Origin: Micropterus salmoides
Taxonomy: Eukaryota > Chordata > Actinopteri > Centrarchiformes > Centrarchidae
Assembly: GCF_014851395.1 (NCBI RefSeq)
Contig: NW_024041262.1
Span: 16,173,671 to 16,237,670, forward strand
Reading direction: 5' to 3'
Length of the DNA stretch: 64,000 nucleotides
Made by a program: the position numbers and the translations under genes. Positions 1 to 40,108 of the stretch are shown piece after piece; the first letter of the stretch is position 1, and every line of letters begins with the position of its first letter. The notes beneath the pieces are model-generated. The model had not been told where the DNA came from and ran no database searches. It worked only from the letters and a program-made list of their open reading frames with translations.

Positions 1-1233
1 TCACAAGTCAAAGGGAGTGTAACAAACATAATCGCCTGTGCATGTGGGCGACCCCCCCCCCCCCCCAACACCCTCCAACTCCCCCCTTTTAAAGAGCGTT
101 TTATAATTAAAATGTGGGCGTCTCAGCCAGTACATACAGCATGTTCAGTTCAGACAAGCATGCTCAGGGCTATTTTTAGTCATCTTTGATCCCCAGCAGC
201 CACACAGGAAAAGCCACTGATGGCAGCAGCCGTGATACATGTAGGCTAGTTAGTGTACTATCTGTGCTGATCATTTCTCTACCCCTAGCCTGTGCAGTGG
301 TAGAGATGGGAGGCCTGACTGGTGAGCAGCAACACTACCTATGTGTTTAAAGTTCACACTGGCCCATATGGTCCCCGCAGTAGGGGGTGTTGGTGGAATT
401 ATTCACACGAGGCGCTCTGAATCACTGAGATCCTGGTATCAACCTCCAAGATAAGGGGCACGTCTCAAAGGCTTTGTGCTACGGCTTCAAATCTCAATCC
501 TCAAGAGAACACCAGAAGCTCCATCCTTGCTTACACACTCCGTCTTCCCACTTTCTCTCCCTCAATGTGTCCCTCTTTCGCTCTCTTTCATGTCCTCTCA
601 CGCGCTCTCACACTCCCTCTCCCACATCCACACAGTACTGTGTGACAAACAACGCCACCCTCTGCAGCGCGAAGCCAAAAAGCTGTGACATTTTAGAGGA
701 AATAATATGAACTCATCCTTCATGACCAGATTTTGCCCCCACCGCCTAATCCTTGAGTGCAGCCTAATTAAGTACAAATGGCAGTCCTCGGTTAATGCCA
801 ACAAACTGCTGCTGGATGGCTGATTTAGTAAAGGGATGCACAGTTTGTTGTTTCTGCATTCTAATGCAATTACTCACCCATTGTGACCATGTAATTGTGC
901 AGCCATTAATTGTGCATCCAGTCTGTAATGCAGAAAGGCTCATAGCTACTCAGAGGGACATAAGGCGGGTTGAACAGGGATCTTACCGAGATACCTGTAT
1001 GATGGTGATTTCGTAATGCTTTTGTGCAAATCAACATTCATCCCTTACTGTAGTGTATTAGAAGATGTCAGAGGACAGGAACAAGGCCTTTCTCGCTATT
1101 TGAATCATGACTCATTTGTGTTCGGCACTTTTATGTGCCTCATTCTTCGCCATCTCTTCCCATCCTGCCCTAATGTTCCAATGATAAGAATGTCCTATTC
1201 ATTCTGCGTTCTTCACCGGTTGCTACAGTGAGC

Positions 1234-1251
1234 GAGAGAGAGAGAGAGAGA
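1234..1251. repeat. GA microsatellite
   Basis: A simple (GA)n run of about 9 units in the adk intron or flank. Confidence 0.9.
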
Positions 1252-4200
1252 CTCTACAGGCATTGAATGAAAAGCACATCTATTTCTGAGGGGGAGCGCA
1301 AGCATGGTGGAAGATAATTATTGATTTGAAATAAGAAAAGATAAGGCTCAACCTTGAGCAGCCCAGCGATAGCACACAGAACAGAATAATTAATGGGCCT
1401 GTCTTGTGTTGGGACAAGCTTTCACACTGAGACGAGCGTATTGATTTTAAACAGATAAACTGCGTAACCCTTTGTGAAGGGTTTGACAAACAATTTAATT
1501 GGAGGGGGGGGGGAAACAACAATATTCTTCACCCTTTTCATCTCCCTTTCATCACATCCCCGAGCTGTTTTTCCTCTGCCTGACCTATGGAAACAATTAC
1601 TGTGCATCAGGCCTTGTACTGCCTCCAGACTACCAAGGAAGGCTGGTGTAGGATGCACACACTGATTGGGAATCTAATCAATGGTGGGACCTGTCTCCAC
1701 TCCTGATGCCTGTGTTGAAACTGGGATTACCAAAGCCTTTTAGCTGTGTTTGCCCCCTCTCTGCTTCTGTCAGAGGGAAAGATGTGTCTGCCTGTTTAAG
1801 TGTACCTGGCTGCTGCAGCTGAAGCAGAGATAATTTACTGTTGCTGTAGAGCCCTCCTTCTACCTAATCCCCAAGGAGAGCAGCAAAGGAGCCCCCAGTC
1901 ATCTCACTTCTTCTCCTTGCCCTCCCCTGATTAGTGATAGGGGCTGTTTGATCATGTTTCCCTGCCTGTCCTTGTGATTTGTAAGCTGTTTAAACGTGAA
2001 CGAGGCAATTAAATAAGGACGAACGGAGGAGAGTGGGTGCCGCGGTGATCATTAGCGATGAATTACCCCGGTGTGCACTCAAACACTCGGGAGGACTTTC
2101 ACACGGACCACTCCCGAGGATCCAGATCCAATCTAGCCATTGATTAACAGAGACTTGTTCTTCCTGTGAAATCACTCGACGGGGATTTTAGGGCACTCAT
2201 CCGGTCTTATCAAGATTGGCTAACATCAAAGGCGAATGAAGAGGGATTGGGTAAATGGGCTCGCCTTGCCCTCCATGTAAGAGACTTAGAGGAGCAAATC
2301 TTGAATTATTGCCTCATGTAAATAATCTACTTGGCTCGTTTTTTGGGGGAGGTGAGAGAGGAACTCATGAGTCACTCGGGGCAGAGAACACTCATAGTAC
2401 TTTGGAAGCTCTCATATTTCCCTTGATGGGAAACAACGGTGGGGGCCCCATCCCCAGGAATGTAAACAACACAATGTTCCTGACTTGTGTGATCTGCCCC
2501 AACAATTTCAATGTCTTAAGCCAGGGAGATGTAGAGGTATTAGTTTTTGAGAAGGACTCTCATATCCTCTGAATACAAATATTCCATTCAGTAGCCCAAT
2601 TCCCCTAATTTGATTTAAGATGAATAAATAAGTGTCTCTATTAGTCTCAAATTGGGAGGTATGAAATTGTTGTTGTTTGTATAAGAGCTGTATTTTACCA
2701 GATTGTAGGGGCAGTCTTATGTAAAGGATGGTGTTATATAACACACCCTGTCCATACATTGGTGGAATGCATGGCATAGTTGGAATTGCTCTTCCATTGG
2801 AAAAACACCAGCAGGTTTTAAAGGCAGAGGTTACTGGCTGAGGACATTTTGTTCAAAACAATTTATTTTTCCCTCTTCCCTCCCATCACAGAGTAAGCTT
2901 AGACTGCAGTAGATGGAATGGGATTTTCTCGTCCTAAATGGCCATAGGGGCCGTTTACGGTGTCATTGCTATGGGATCACATGATGTTTGAGGGTGTAAA
3001 GGTCTCGAGGCAGCTGCTCCTTTTCGGATGGGATTTTCGAGGCATCCAAGAGCAGGGCCCCATGCTGTCTGCACTGAAAGGTGGAGCAAATACTTCTAGG
3101 AAGGAAAAAAACTGAAATCCTCAGAAGCTGTGTGTCTATTTGAAATGGGTTCTGGAGTCCCTCGGCTGCCTTCATGTTATAAACACCCACAGTGCTCAAA
3201 TTCTTCCTTTGTCAAGGAGTCATAACAGGTGTCTCAGGAAGGATTTTTTTCCCGGTTAGCATATTTTCCACTTGCATGGAAAGTTTTTCTTTCTTTTTTT
3301 TTTTTTCTTTATTAGGAACATTCTGCCCTGGGTAGACCCCTTGCCTTGAGACATGATATGCAGACTTTCTTTGAAGCAGTAAAGGTTACTTTCACACTCG
3401 CTCAAAATTCGGCCATGCCTAGTTAAATCAGGTTGTGCTGAAGTATTGAACACCCCTGGCTGACATGTGTTGGTAAGCCATGATGCATTTTGCATACATA
3501 TAACTCCTGTCTGCAGCGAGTATATGCAACAGACATGATATATTTCTAGGTTCAACTTTAAAATTCAAGTTTTCTACCCCAAAATTTGCAACCTTTGACC
3601 TTGCCTGAAAACGTTTGGTTTTTTTTAATCCAAAAAAGAAAATGCATTGGCCGAGCCTTTGCATAACCAGCACCTCTCGGGATTATACTCAAGCATTTTC
3701 TCAACAACCACTTTTATGCAGTTCATTTAAAGTGGAATTACACTAAACACCATAGGGAATGGTATGGTGCATCTTGAACTATTTACCATATCATTGGATT
3801 TTTCCCCCCTGACGTAAATACACTTACAAATGGACAGTCGTCAATTTACTGTTGAGAGAAAAAAGCCAAGGACCTCCTAACGTACTGTATCATCCTGACT
3901 GCAGTTAGGTCAATTTCCTTCGCAGGGTGGGTATGTTTATATAGCCAGCCCCCTGGGAGGCTGTTTGTATGAACGATGTGGAGAATACACATTATTCATG
4001 TTCTTAGCTCCCCAGATAAAGACTCTATCTCTGTGTAGCCAAGCTTTGCATCGCGCTACGCTTAAGCATTGAAGCTATTGATGTTTGAAATGGCAGTATG
4101 ATGGGAAAATACAAAAATGATAGAACCAGGCTTCGGTTCCCTGTAGACCCAAGGGTGTACCTTTTGTATTATATTGGAAAACTAAGCAATTATTTACTCC

Positions 4201-5494
4201 CCACCCCTGAATGTCAGTCCGTTTCTAGACTCATTGTGTTTAGTCTGTTACAGTCATTTCTAAACTTTGCTGTATGGTTCATACATCAAGCATTTAATCA
4301 CATGTGGTTTCTTCCTAAACAAGTTATCTGGCTATTGAGGTTTTTGTACACAAAGAAACGGTAAAACTTGTTTTTTGAATATCTCTGGAAACATCACCTA
4401 TGAAATATAAAATAGCTGCATGTCTCTGCCAAGTGAAAGATGAATAGTTTCTTTTATTTCATGCATCCCTTTGAGGAAGCAGTTCAAGTTCCTCAGAAAT
4501 AACTTTCTCTGCTCATCTTGCTTTAATACTGTATGGCTAACTACAACCATGTGTGGACAATGTTCCTCTTTTGCTTTTATCAAGCTGACATTTAGACCCT
4601 AACTGCCTCTTTTCAACTGCAGCAACATTTGTGGTCAAGTATCCCATTTAACAAAATCCAGCATTTGCTTGCTGCTTTTTTCTACCTCTTTTTCAGCAGT
4701 TTATATAAACAGCTTGCACTTGGAATGTCACAGTAGATGCCACTTTCAAGTTTATTATACTGCAGAGATGACTGCTATCTTCTTTACAGCCAAGACAGAA
4801 AGGAAAGCAAAACATTTTGATTATTTAACTAAGTGATTCCCAACAAGGGTGCAGAGCAGAGTAGCTCCATGCATGAAAATTATGTTTTCATAAGACATAT
4901 ATATTTACATAGAGTAAGCTATAAAATCTGAACACTTTCAATTAAGAGTGCAGGAAATTAGTAAGCAAGCAGATTTGTCTAAACAGTTAACTATTAGAAT
5001 TAGCTAAAAGTAATGGATAGATGATTGAAATAGCTAAAAGTAATAGATATATGTATGTGTGAAATAGTTAGTTAGAGCTAATGGATTAATAGTCCAAATT
5101 GCTAAATGTATCGCATAAATGGTAGAAATAGTTAGTTGCTACTCTAAGTAATAGTAGAACAAATGCAGCCTCAAGTAAACTAACCTAAACATTGACAGTT
5201 AAATTGTATGAAAACATCAGTTTTTTATACAATTAATAGTGTTAAATAAAATCCAGTGTTAAATCATATTGACACTATAAAACACATTTTATAGTGTCAA
5301 TGAAGGGGTACTTAGTTCATCTGACAATACTGTGGTGGTCAGATAACCACTGACTTAAACCATAAGAAGTGATTTTGATAATAAACAAAACGAACATGCC
5401 TAGTAGCCCCATGAGCCAGAAGAACAAAACTTAACCCTGACAATTTGTTACTTACTATCACTATACCAATCTCAACTGTCCTATTAATGATCTT

Positions 5495-6110
5495 AATGTT
5501 AACACCAGCATGTTAGCATGATAATGTTAATTGCTAATGTTAGCATATCAAGCAGACATGGAGCAACATCCAAAGTCCAGTATTAACCCTCATTTTATCT
5601 CTGTTTTGGTTTCCACCATCTCCTGGGAGAAATATTAAACTGAAAATATTGATTAGTGCAGCTTTATTTAAGGTTTTCATTCTAGTGTGCAAAGATTCTG
5701 CATACTTAATGTATTGTTGACAAATGTTAGCACCTTATCATGCTAATTATTATTTTTTAAGTCTGGCATTTTGGTTTGCTAACTTTAAGATGTTATGTAA
5801 CCATACTAGGATGTGTTTAATATGTGTTTAGCATGTTAGCAGGTTGTGATGCTATCATTAGTATTTCAGCATGCTATGTTACTCTGGTTCATATCACAAC
5901 ATGAGACTCACAGGAATTAGGTTATCGTATCCTGTCTTGAATTAGAGAAAATATGACATGTTGATAGTGATATAAAGGCTGAGGGATCACCAGAGCCATT
6001 CTTTACACCACAAATGTTTATACCAAATTTCACGGCAGGTTATCCAGTAGTTTTGAGATATTTCACTCGGACATCCTCTTTGTTCACAGTGGCTCTTCAG
6101 CTGTATCTGT
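5495..6110 (+). repeat. 'TTAGCATG'-type dispersed teleost repeat
   Basis: AT-rich block with repeated 'atgttagcatg' and 'gctaatgttagc' words. It ends in a segment reading 'accaaatttcacggcaggtt' followed by a 'gttttgagatatttcactcgg' type ending. Related blocks lie near 49.6-50.2 kb and 54.4-54.8 kb. The ending matches what I remember of a dispersed repeat common in fish introns. Boundaries are approximate and the family name is unknown to me. Confidence 0.5.
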
Positions 6111-6213
6111 GTAACCTCTACTAATGGATATTTTATTGTATTGATTTTATTGACTCATTTGTGGCGCACACTCCTGCTATGTTGTAATGTGACAAGTATT
6201 CAGAGACGTGTAG

Positions 6214-14104
<7,891 letters not shown>

Positions 14105-14604
14105 NNNNNNNNNNNNNNNNNNNNNNNNNNNNNNNNNNNNNNNNNNNNNNNNNNNNNNNNNNNNNNNNNNNNNNNNNNNNNNNNNNNNNNNNNNNNNNNN
14201 NNNNNNNNNNNNNNNNNNNNNNNNNNNNNNNNNNNNNNNNNNNNNNNNNNNNNNNNNNNNNNNNNNNNNNNNNNNNNNNNNNNNNNNNNNNNNNNNNNNN
14301 NNNNNNNNNNNNNNNNNNNNNNNNNNNNNNNNNNNNNNNNNNNNNNNNNNNNNNNNNNNNNNNNNNNNNNNNNNNNNNNNNNNNNNNNNNNNNNNNNNNN
14401 NNNNNNNNNNNNNNNNNNNNNNNNNNNNNNNNNNNNNNNNNNNNNNNNNNNNNNNNNNNNNNNNNNNNNNNNNNNNNNNNNNNNNNNNNNNNNNNNNNNN
14501 NNNNNNNNNNNNNNNNNNNNNNNNNNNNNNNNNNNNNNNNNNNNNNNNNNNNNNNNNNNNNNNNNNNNNNNNNNNNNNNNNNNNNNNNNNNNNNNNNNNN
14601 NNNN
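14105..14604. other. Assembly gap of exactly 500 N
   Basis: An uninterrupted run of 500 N. The round length suggests a placeholder rather than a measured size. It lies between the adk exon and the kat6b 5' region, so the real distance, and any exons within it, are unknown. Open frames spanning it are artefacts. Confidence 0.99.
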
Positions 14605-17293
14605 AACAGATGAAGTATAAAAAAAACGTTCCCCTTGGATCATCACTGGACATGTTGATAGAGGGGGGGGAAGTGAAATTGACAATATCATTGTAGGAGC
14701 GCACTAAAGGGGCGACGGTCCGCTCCACTACACTGAAGTAGGGATGTCTACAGTGGAAGAAGAAGAAGGGGGAGGGTACCACTTTGTCACAGGCTGCTAT
14801 GTAGATTAACCTTTCAATTAGTTGTTATCAGGTCCTCTCCATGTCTCGGCGCAAGCTTTTCAGCCTTCGTTTTAAGAAAACAAATCCCACGAAATCGCTC
14901 GGATATGTCGCCACACATTTATCCATCGACGTTTCCCCGATAATGAAGAGGAGTATCCGAGGGGGGGAAACTTGAAGAGGTAAACTACCAGCAAATATTT
15001 ACGGTAGCCTGTGCTCTCGGTTTTTCTTCTTGTTTCATACTAGTTCTGTGTTCATCCTTGCATGAAACTTGCCGTTAATTTCTTGTGCCTTGGGCGACAG
15101 ATTACATTGCTAGGTCGGGTTTTGTGTAACCTGGATGTGAAAATCCAAGCTGGCTGTGTATCATTTCCCAATAAAATATGGAAAACGAGAGCGGAGCTGA
15201 AGCCGAGAGATGGGAGCTAAAGAAACTAGCGATACATAATTGAGAAGCAGTGATGAAGGAGCTAACTCTCCCGGCAGTCGTGTTAACTTGTATTCCCCCC
15301 TGAACATCTTTTTTCTCTCCGGGGCTCACTATGTCCCCTCATTGGAGATATTTGATAGTTAATGGTGATAAAGAGGTCATGCCATCATTGCACAGCGCAA
15401 CAGAGGACGTTAATAATGTCGCTGGCAGACGTGGAGCCAGCAGAAAACCTACTTTGTAGCTCAGCGGATCGTTTATTCATCGCCCCCAATTTAACGTCAC
15501 ATAGTTTAAATGTTAAATATCGTGAAATTTACGGCTCCTCTCGGGGAAATAATGAAAAGGGAGGAAGATAAAGAGGGGTAAAGGCGATAGCTTAGGCACA
15601 TTTAGCCTGCAGGAGTCTTAAAAAGGCTACCTAGTATTTATTTTATTTTTAGATTTTTTTGAAAAATTAAATGTGTTCCACTTTAAATCGGCGCTTGAGA
15701 CTTTGCAGGTTTTATGCAAACAAATGATAGATTTAACAAACAGCCAATTAAAGTCTAAAATGTCCCAAATCACTTTCAAGTGTAACCAACTGTTTCAAGG
15801 AGGAATCTAAGTAAAGGTGGGCCGGTGCTAAACGCTTTGCAAATGAGGTTAAATAATTATGTAATTTGATTGTTATTAAGACAGTTTATGCCTGATATAG
15901 TGTATTTATAACTTTATAACATCCTGTCGCTGCGGTTAGAGCTGTAAGTTGAAATATCATGAGTGTTAGCGGTGAATGATATCAATACATCACTGAAGGC
16001 ACCTTAAGAGGCGGGTCAATTGAGTGAAGTGACAGATCATACAGCCAGTGCCGTGCCTCTTAGAGTGAGCTCATACATAAAGATTGACATGTGCTTTATC
16101 AAACCAGAAATCGGATCTTGTCTTTACAGCCAATATTGAAGTTGCTAGGGAGGGCACATTAGTGTAGGTAAGGTTTAATGAGACTCCATTGGATTGTAAT
16201 CAGCGTCATGTCGGATTCATGTAAACTACAACATTGTAACAAAATGGCGACTGTTTAGGTGACATCAGTAATGCTGGCAACACTGTCATTTATCTGCTCA
16301 ACTCAGCGGAACACAACTCTAGGTTTGTTACGTAGTTATTACCGGTTTCTTCCTTCTTTAAACGGCTCGGTGGTTATTTGAAGACGTCCTCAAATGTCTG
16401 ACGGCAGCTGTCAGGAAGTGAGCATTGATTATAGCTGCATCTGTCATTAACGCCCGCGCTGATCAGTTTGTCGTCGCGGTCGTCGAGCTGTCAAAAGTCG
16501 CGTGCAGACAAGTAACGGTTAAACTTTACCTATGATCGCTCTTTTTGTGTGCTTTTAGTCACTTCGTGTGCTTTAGTTAGAACAAGAAATGTTACGGTGA
16601 CATTTTGGAAATTACGTGCTGCAGAAATAAATTTTAACTTCCATGGGTTTTTTTCATGTCGGAAAGGAATCTGAAACCGAAAATATGTATCTGTCAAGGA
16701 GGCTATTTATACTTTCCTAGAACTCGGTAGAAGTTTCTAGCTACCTGCCATAGTGGAAAAACTTACTACTTTTACAAAATAATCGCTTTTTAAATTTACA
16801 TCTGGTATGGTGTGTGGATTATTGTGTCAGACTATGGATTAAGTCCCTCGAATTTCTTTAGCAACCATGACAGCTCCTGCATCTGTTTATATCCATCTCT
16901 TCCTCATGTTTTAACACATCTTAAAAGTCCTGCATTCCTCTATCATAGTCTATCTACAATATGCTATGAGCTAATCTATACACTGTGAATAAAAGGAAGA
17001 GGTTGTAATTTTCAAATGAATCTGACCAATTTCTATTTATTTTTTCGTATAGATTTGATCTGGGATTGAATAAATAAAGCTTCAGGTCATCTGGTAACTG
17101 CCATTGTGGAATTTACTCGTGCCAACTTTTCCTCAAGTTCAATGTCACTTATCCAGGATTGAGAAGAAATATGTGGATGCACACGTGGAACATACCTTTT
17201 TGACCTTGTTAAGGATGTGGATGTACCCAGTGTTCACCAGCAGAAAGGGGGAATCTGTATGGATCACGTTTTTGTGAGATTTATTGTTCAACC
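14605..17293 (+). promoter_or_regulatory. kat6b: Probable kat6b promoter and 5'UTR region
   Basis: No coding exon is seen here. CpG dinucleotides are locally denser at about 14.70-14.95 kb and 16.44-16.52 kb than in the flanks, as expected around a housekeeping-type chromatin-regulator promoter. In mammals the KAT6B start codon lies downstream of noncoding exons. A possible donor ('gaag|gtaaac'-like) lies near 14980, and a possible acceptor ending 'ttttcgtatag' at 17052 would place the 5'UTR part of the first coding exon at about 17053-17293. The transcription start cannot be fixed without transcript data. Confidence 0.4.
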
Positions 17294-37793
<20,500 letters not shown>

Positions 37794-38549
37794 CTTGCCG
37801 CAGGACTGAGCTGTTTCTTCTCACGTGCATTTGCTGTTTAAAGATGCACTGATCTGGCCTTTTCCTTTTTTTTGTTTTTTTTTGGTGTTTTTGTTTATTA
37901 CTTAAAAACCAGCAGCAGCACTTGGAAAGAATGCAAACATTTTCATCAATGAGTAAACTTTGAAGCTAATGTTAAAAAGTATTTTTATTTCTCCAGATGG
38001 GAAGCCTTACAACATTACGATGAAAATCTATTTAATTAGTGTTAATGTCTCTGATGCGTCTTCACAGCAGGCGGGTTCAGTGCTCAGAGGTAGAGATCTC
38101 ATCAGTGGTCTTGCAGTCGTGTAGCAGCCTCAAATGAAGCCATGTAATGTGCCTGCTACAAGTGGAGTTGGTGGCTGTTTGAACCTGTTCAGTGTACCTG
38201 TCTAACAGTGCTGACAATTAGTTTGTACTATACTCATGCCTTTGTATATTTAAATTATTGTACTTATTTTGTAAAGTGAAAACTAGCATGCTTCAGTCTC
38301 TGTTAGTGACAGTGCATTGAGTAGTACTGTACAAGTGTTGTGCTTAATAGCAAGCCATTTTAAAGATATCTGGCCTTTATTAGGTTTCCCTCCACAGGGA
38401 GAAAGATGAAACTATATTTTGTTAATTCTAATAATGTAAAAAAAATGTAAACTTAGTCCTGTTTTCTGTTCGGTTTGAGAGGTTTATTGCTATGTATGTA
38501 TAATTCTGAAGTCTTTTGTAACAGATCTCCTTGAGGCAGCTTTCTGTTT

Positions 38550-38555
38550 AATAAA
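38550..38555 (+). terminator. kat6b: Candidate polyadenylation signal
   Basis: AATAAA 757 bases after the kat6b stop codon, followed by a T-rich stretch. Two later AATAAA copies are alternatives. Confidence 0.5.
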
Positions 38556-39052
38556 GCAGACTGATTTCTGTCAAAATAACAAAGCATATCTCAGTGTTTG
38601 TACCCTGAAAATTCTAAAACATTTCAAAATGTCCAGAAGTGTGGCAGAATTTAAAAGAACTAAATGATTATAACGATGAATAACAATAAAGAAAATATAA
38701 ATTTAGTCCAAAGTTGATATTTTACATAATGCCTTTAAAGCTACGTTTTCATTCCATCTGTAGATTTGTTTTCTATCTTTATAAAATGTTGGATTTATAT
38801 TTTACCGAAGTGTAGAAGAATAGAGCCTGTGAATAGACCAAACTAAGCTAATGGATTGCATGTAAAACGCAACTTGTACTTGTGTTTTTGTTTATATTGC
38901 TCTTTTGTAGCCTTTGTACCTGTACAGAGTTGCTGGTAAGAACGGGGGAAATACCTGGCTATGTGCACAAAAATCGGACAGAATGACCTTCTTGTATTTA
39001 TGACTTTTCTCCTTTTGTCAGTTACTTAAAATGCTGTACATTTTAGCATAAG

Positions 39053-39058
39053 AATAAA
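39053..39058 (+). terminator. kat6b: Candidate distal polyadenylation signal
   Basis: AATAAA followed by a GT/T-rich segment ('acttgattgttctcc') about 20 bases later, a good arrangement for a cleavage site. Confidence 0.5.
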
Positions 39059-39218
39059 TTATGATTGACCATGTACTTGATTGTTCTCCTTTAATTTGAA
39101 ACTCTAGCCTGAGGCCTGTCACAGAATGAGAATGCAATTATAGATTTTGAATTCGTGGTAATCCAGGCGGCTGTTTTCTGGGCAAAATAGTATTTAAAAA
39201 AAAAAAAAAAAGGAAACT

Positions 39219-40108
39219 TTACTTGGACTTGACTGCTTGACTTGACTTTTCACCTTCTAAAAACATGACTTGACGTGAAACTTAAAAGCAAAAACTTTTA
39301 CTTCTCAGGTTTGTACTTGGCAAATTTACAGAAAAGTAAAAACAAATGGAACAACAATGGGCAGGCATTGCATGGCCACACATATTGAATATTTAATTAT
39401 TAGGCCTCTACTACAAGCAATTGGTCTGTTATGAAAAAATATGGTTGACACATCTTTAAAGGGAAAAATGTTCAGCATTCAGAGACCTGAAATACTTTCA
39501 TCTTAACTTGCAATTTGCATATTTAGACTTGTGATATAACTTGGATTTGTCTCAAATTACTTGAGACACTGAGCTGTAATATACATGAGACTTGACTTGG
39601 ACTTGTATCAAGTTACATGGGGTTTGTTTGAGTTGTTGTGATAGACCTGAGACTTTACTAGAACTTGTGATACTTGTGACTTTGACTTGTCCTGAATGTC
39701 TTCTGATGTGACTTGGATTTGTCTTGCATGACCAGACACTTTTAATAGTCCCCAATGACTTGAAACTTAGCTTGGACTTGTCTTCAGTGACTTGAATCCT
39801 GGCTTGAGACTAACTGTGATAGACATGAGACTTTAATTAAACTTGTCACAAATTACTTGAGACTCAACTTGGACTTGTCTTAAATGACTTGCGACTTGCT
39901 GTGATAGTCTTGGTACTTGACTAGTACCGAATTACTTGGGGTTTGAGTTGCTGTGATAGACCTAAAACTTGACTAGAACTTGTCTCATGTTACTTGTGAC
40001 TTAGACTTGTCCTGAATGACTTTTGATGTGACTTAGATTTGTCTTACATGACAAGAGACTTTTAATTGTCCCTGATGACTTGAGACTTGACCTGGGCCTC
40101 AACTTGCT
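39219..40108 (+). repeat. ACTTG-rich satellite block 1
   Basis: About 0.9 kb of degenerate tandem repeats built on 'acttgagacttgacttgg', 'acttgtct' and similar words. A larger unit of about 315 bases is also duplicated: 'ctagaacttg' through 'gacttgtcctgaatg' occurs near 39657 and again near 39972. The block starts after an A-rich tract at about 39197. It overlaps the last codons of dusp29 at its right edge. Confidence 0.85.

Larger units (their letters stand above)
37794..39058 (+). other. kat6b: kat6b 3'UTR
   Basis: AT-rich DNA without coding potential after the stop codon, with AATAAA hexamers at 38550-38555, 38685-38690 and 39053-39058. Any could define the transcript end; several are common in KAT6B. 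Confidence 0.6.
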
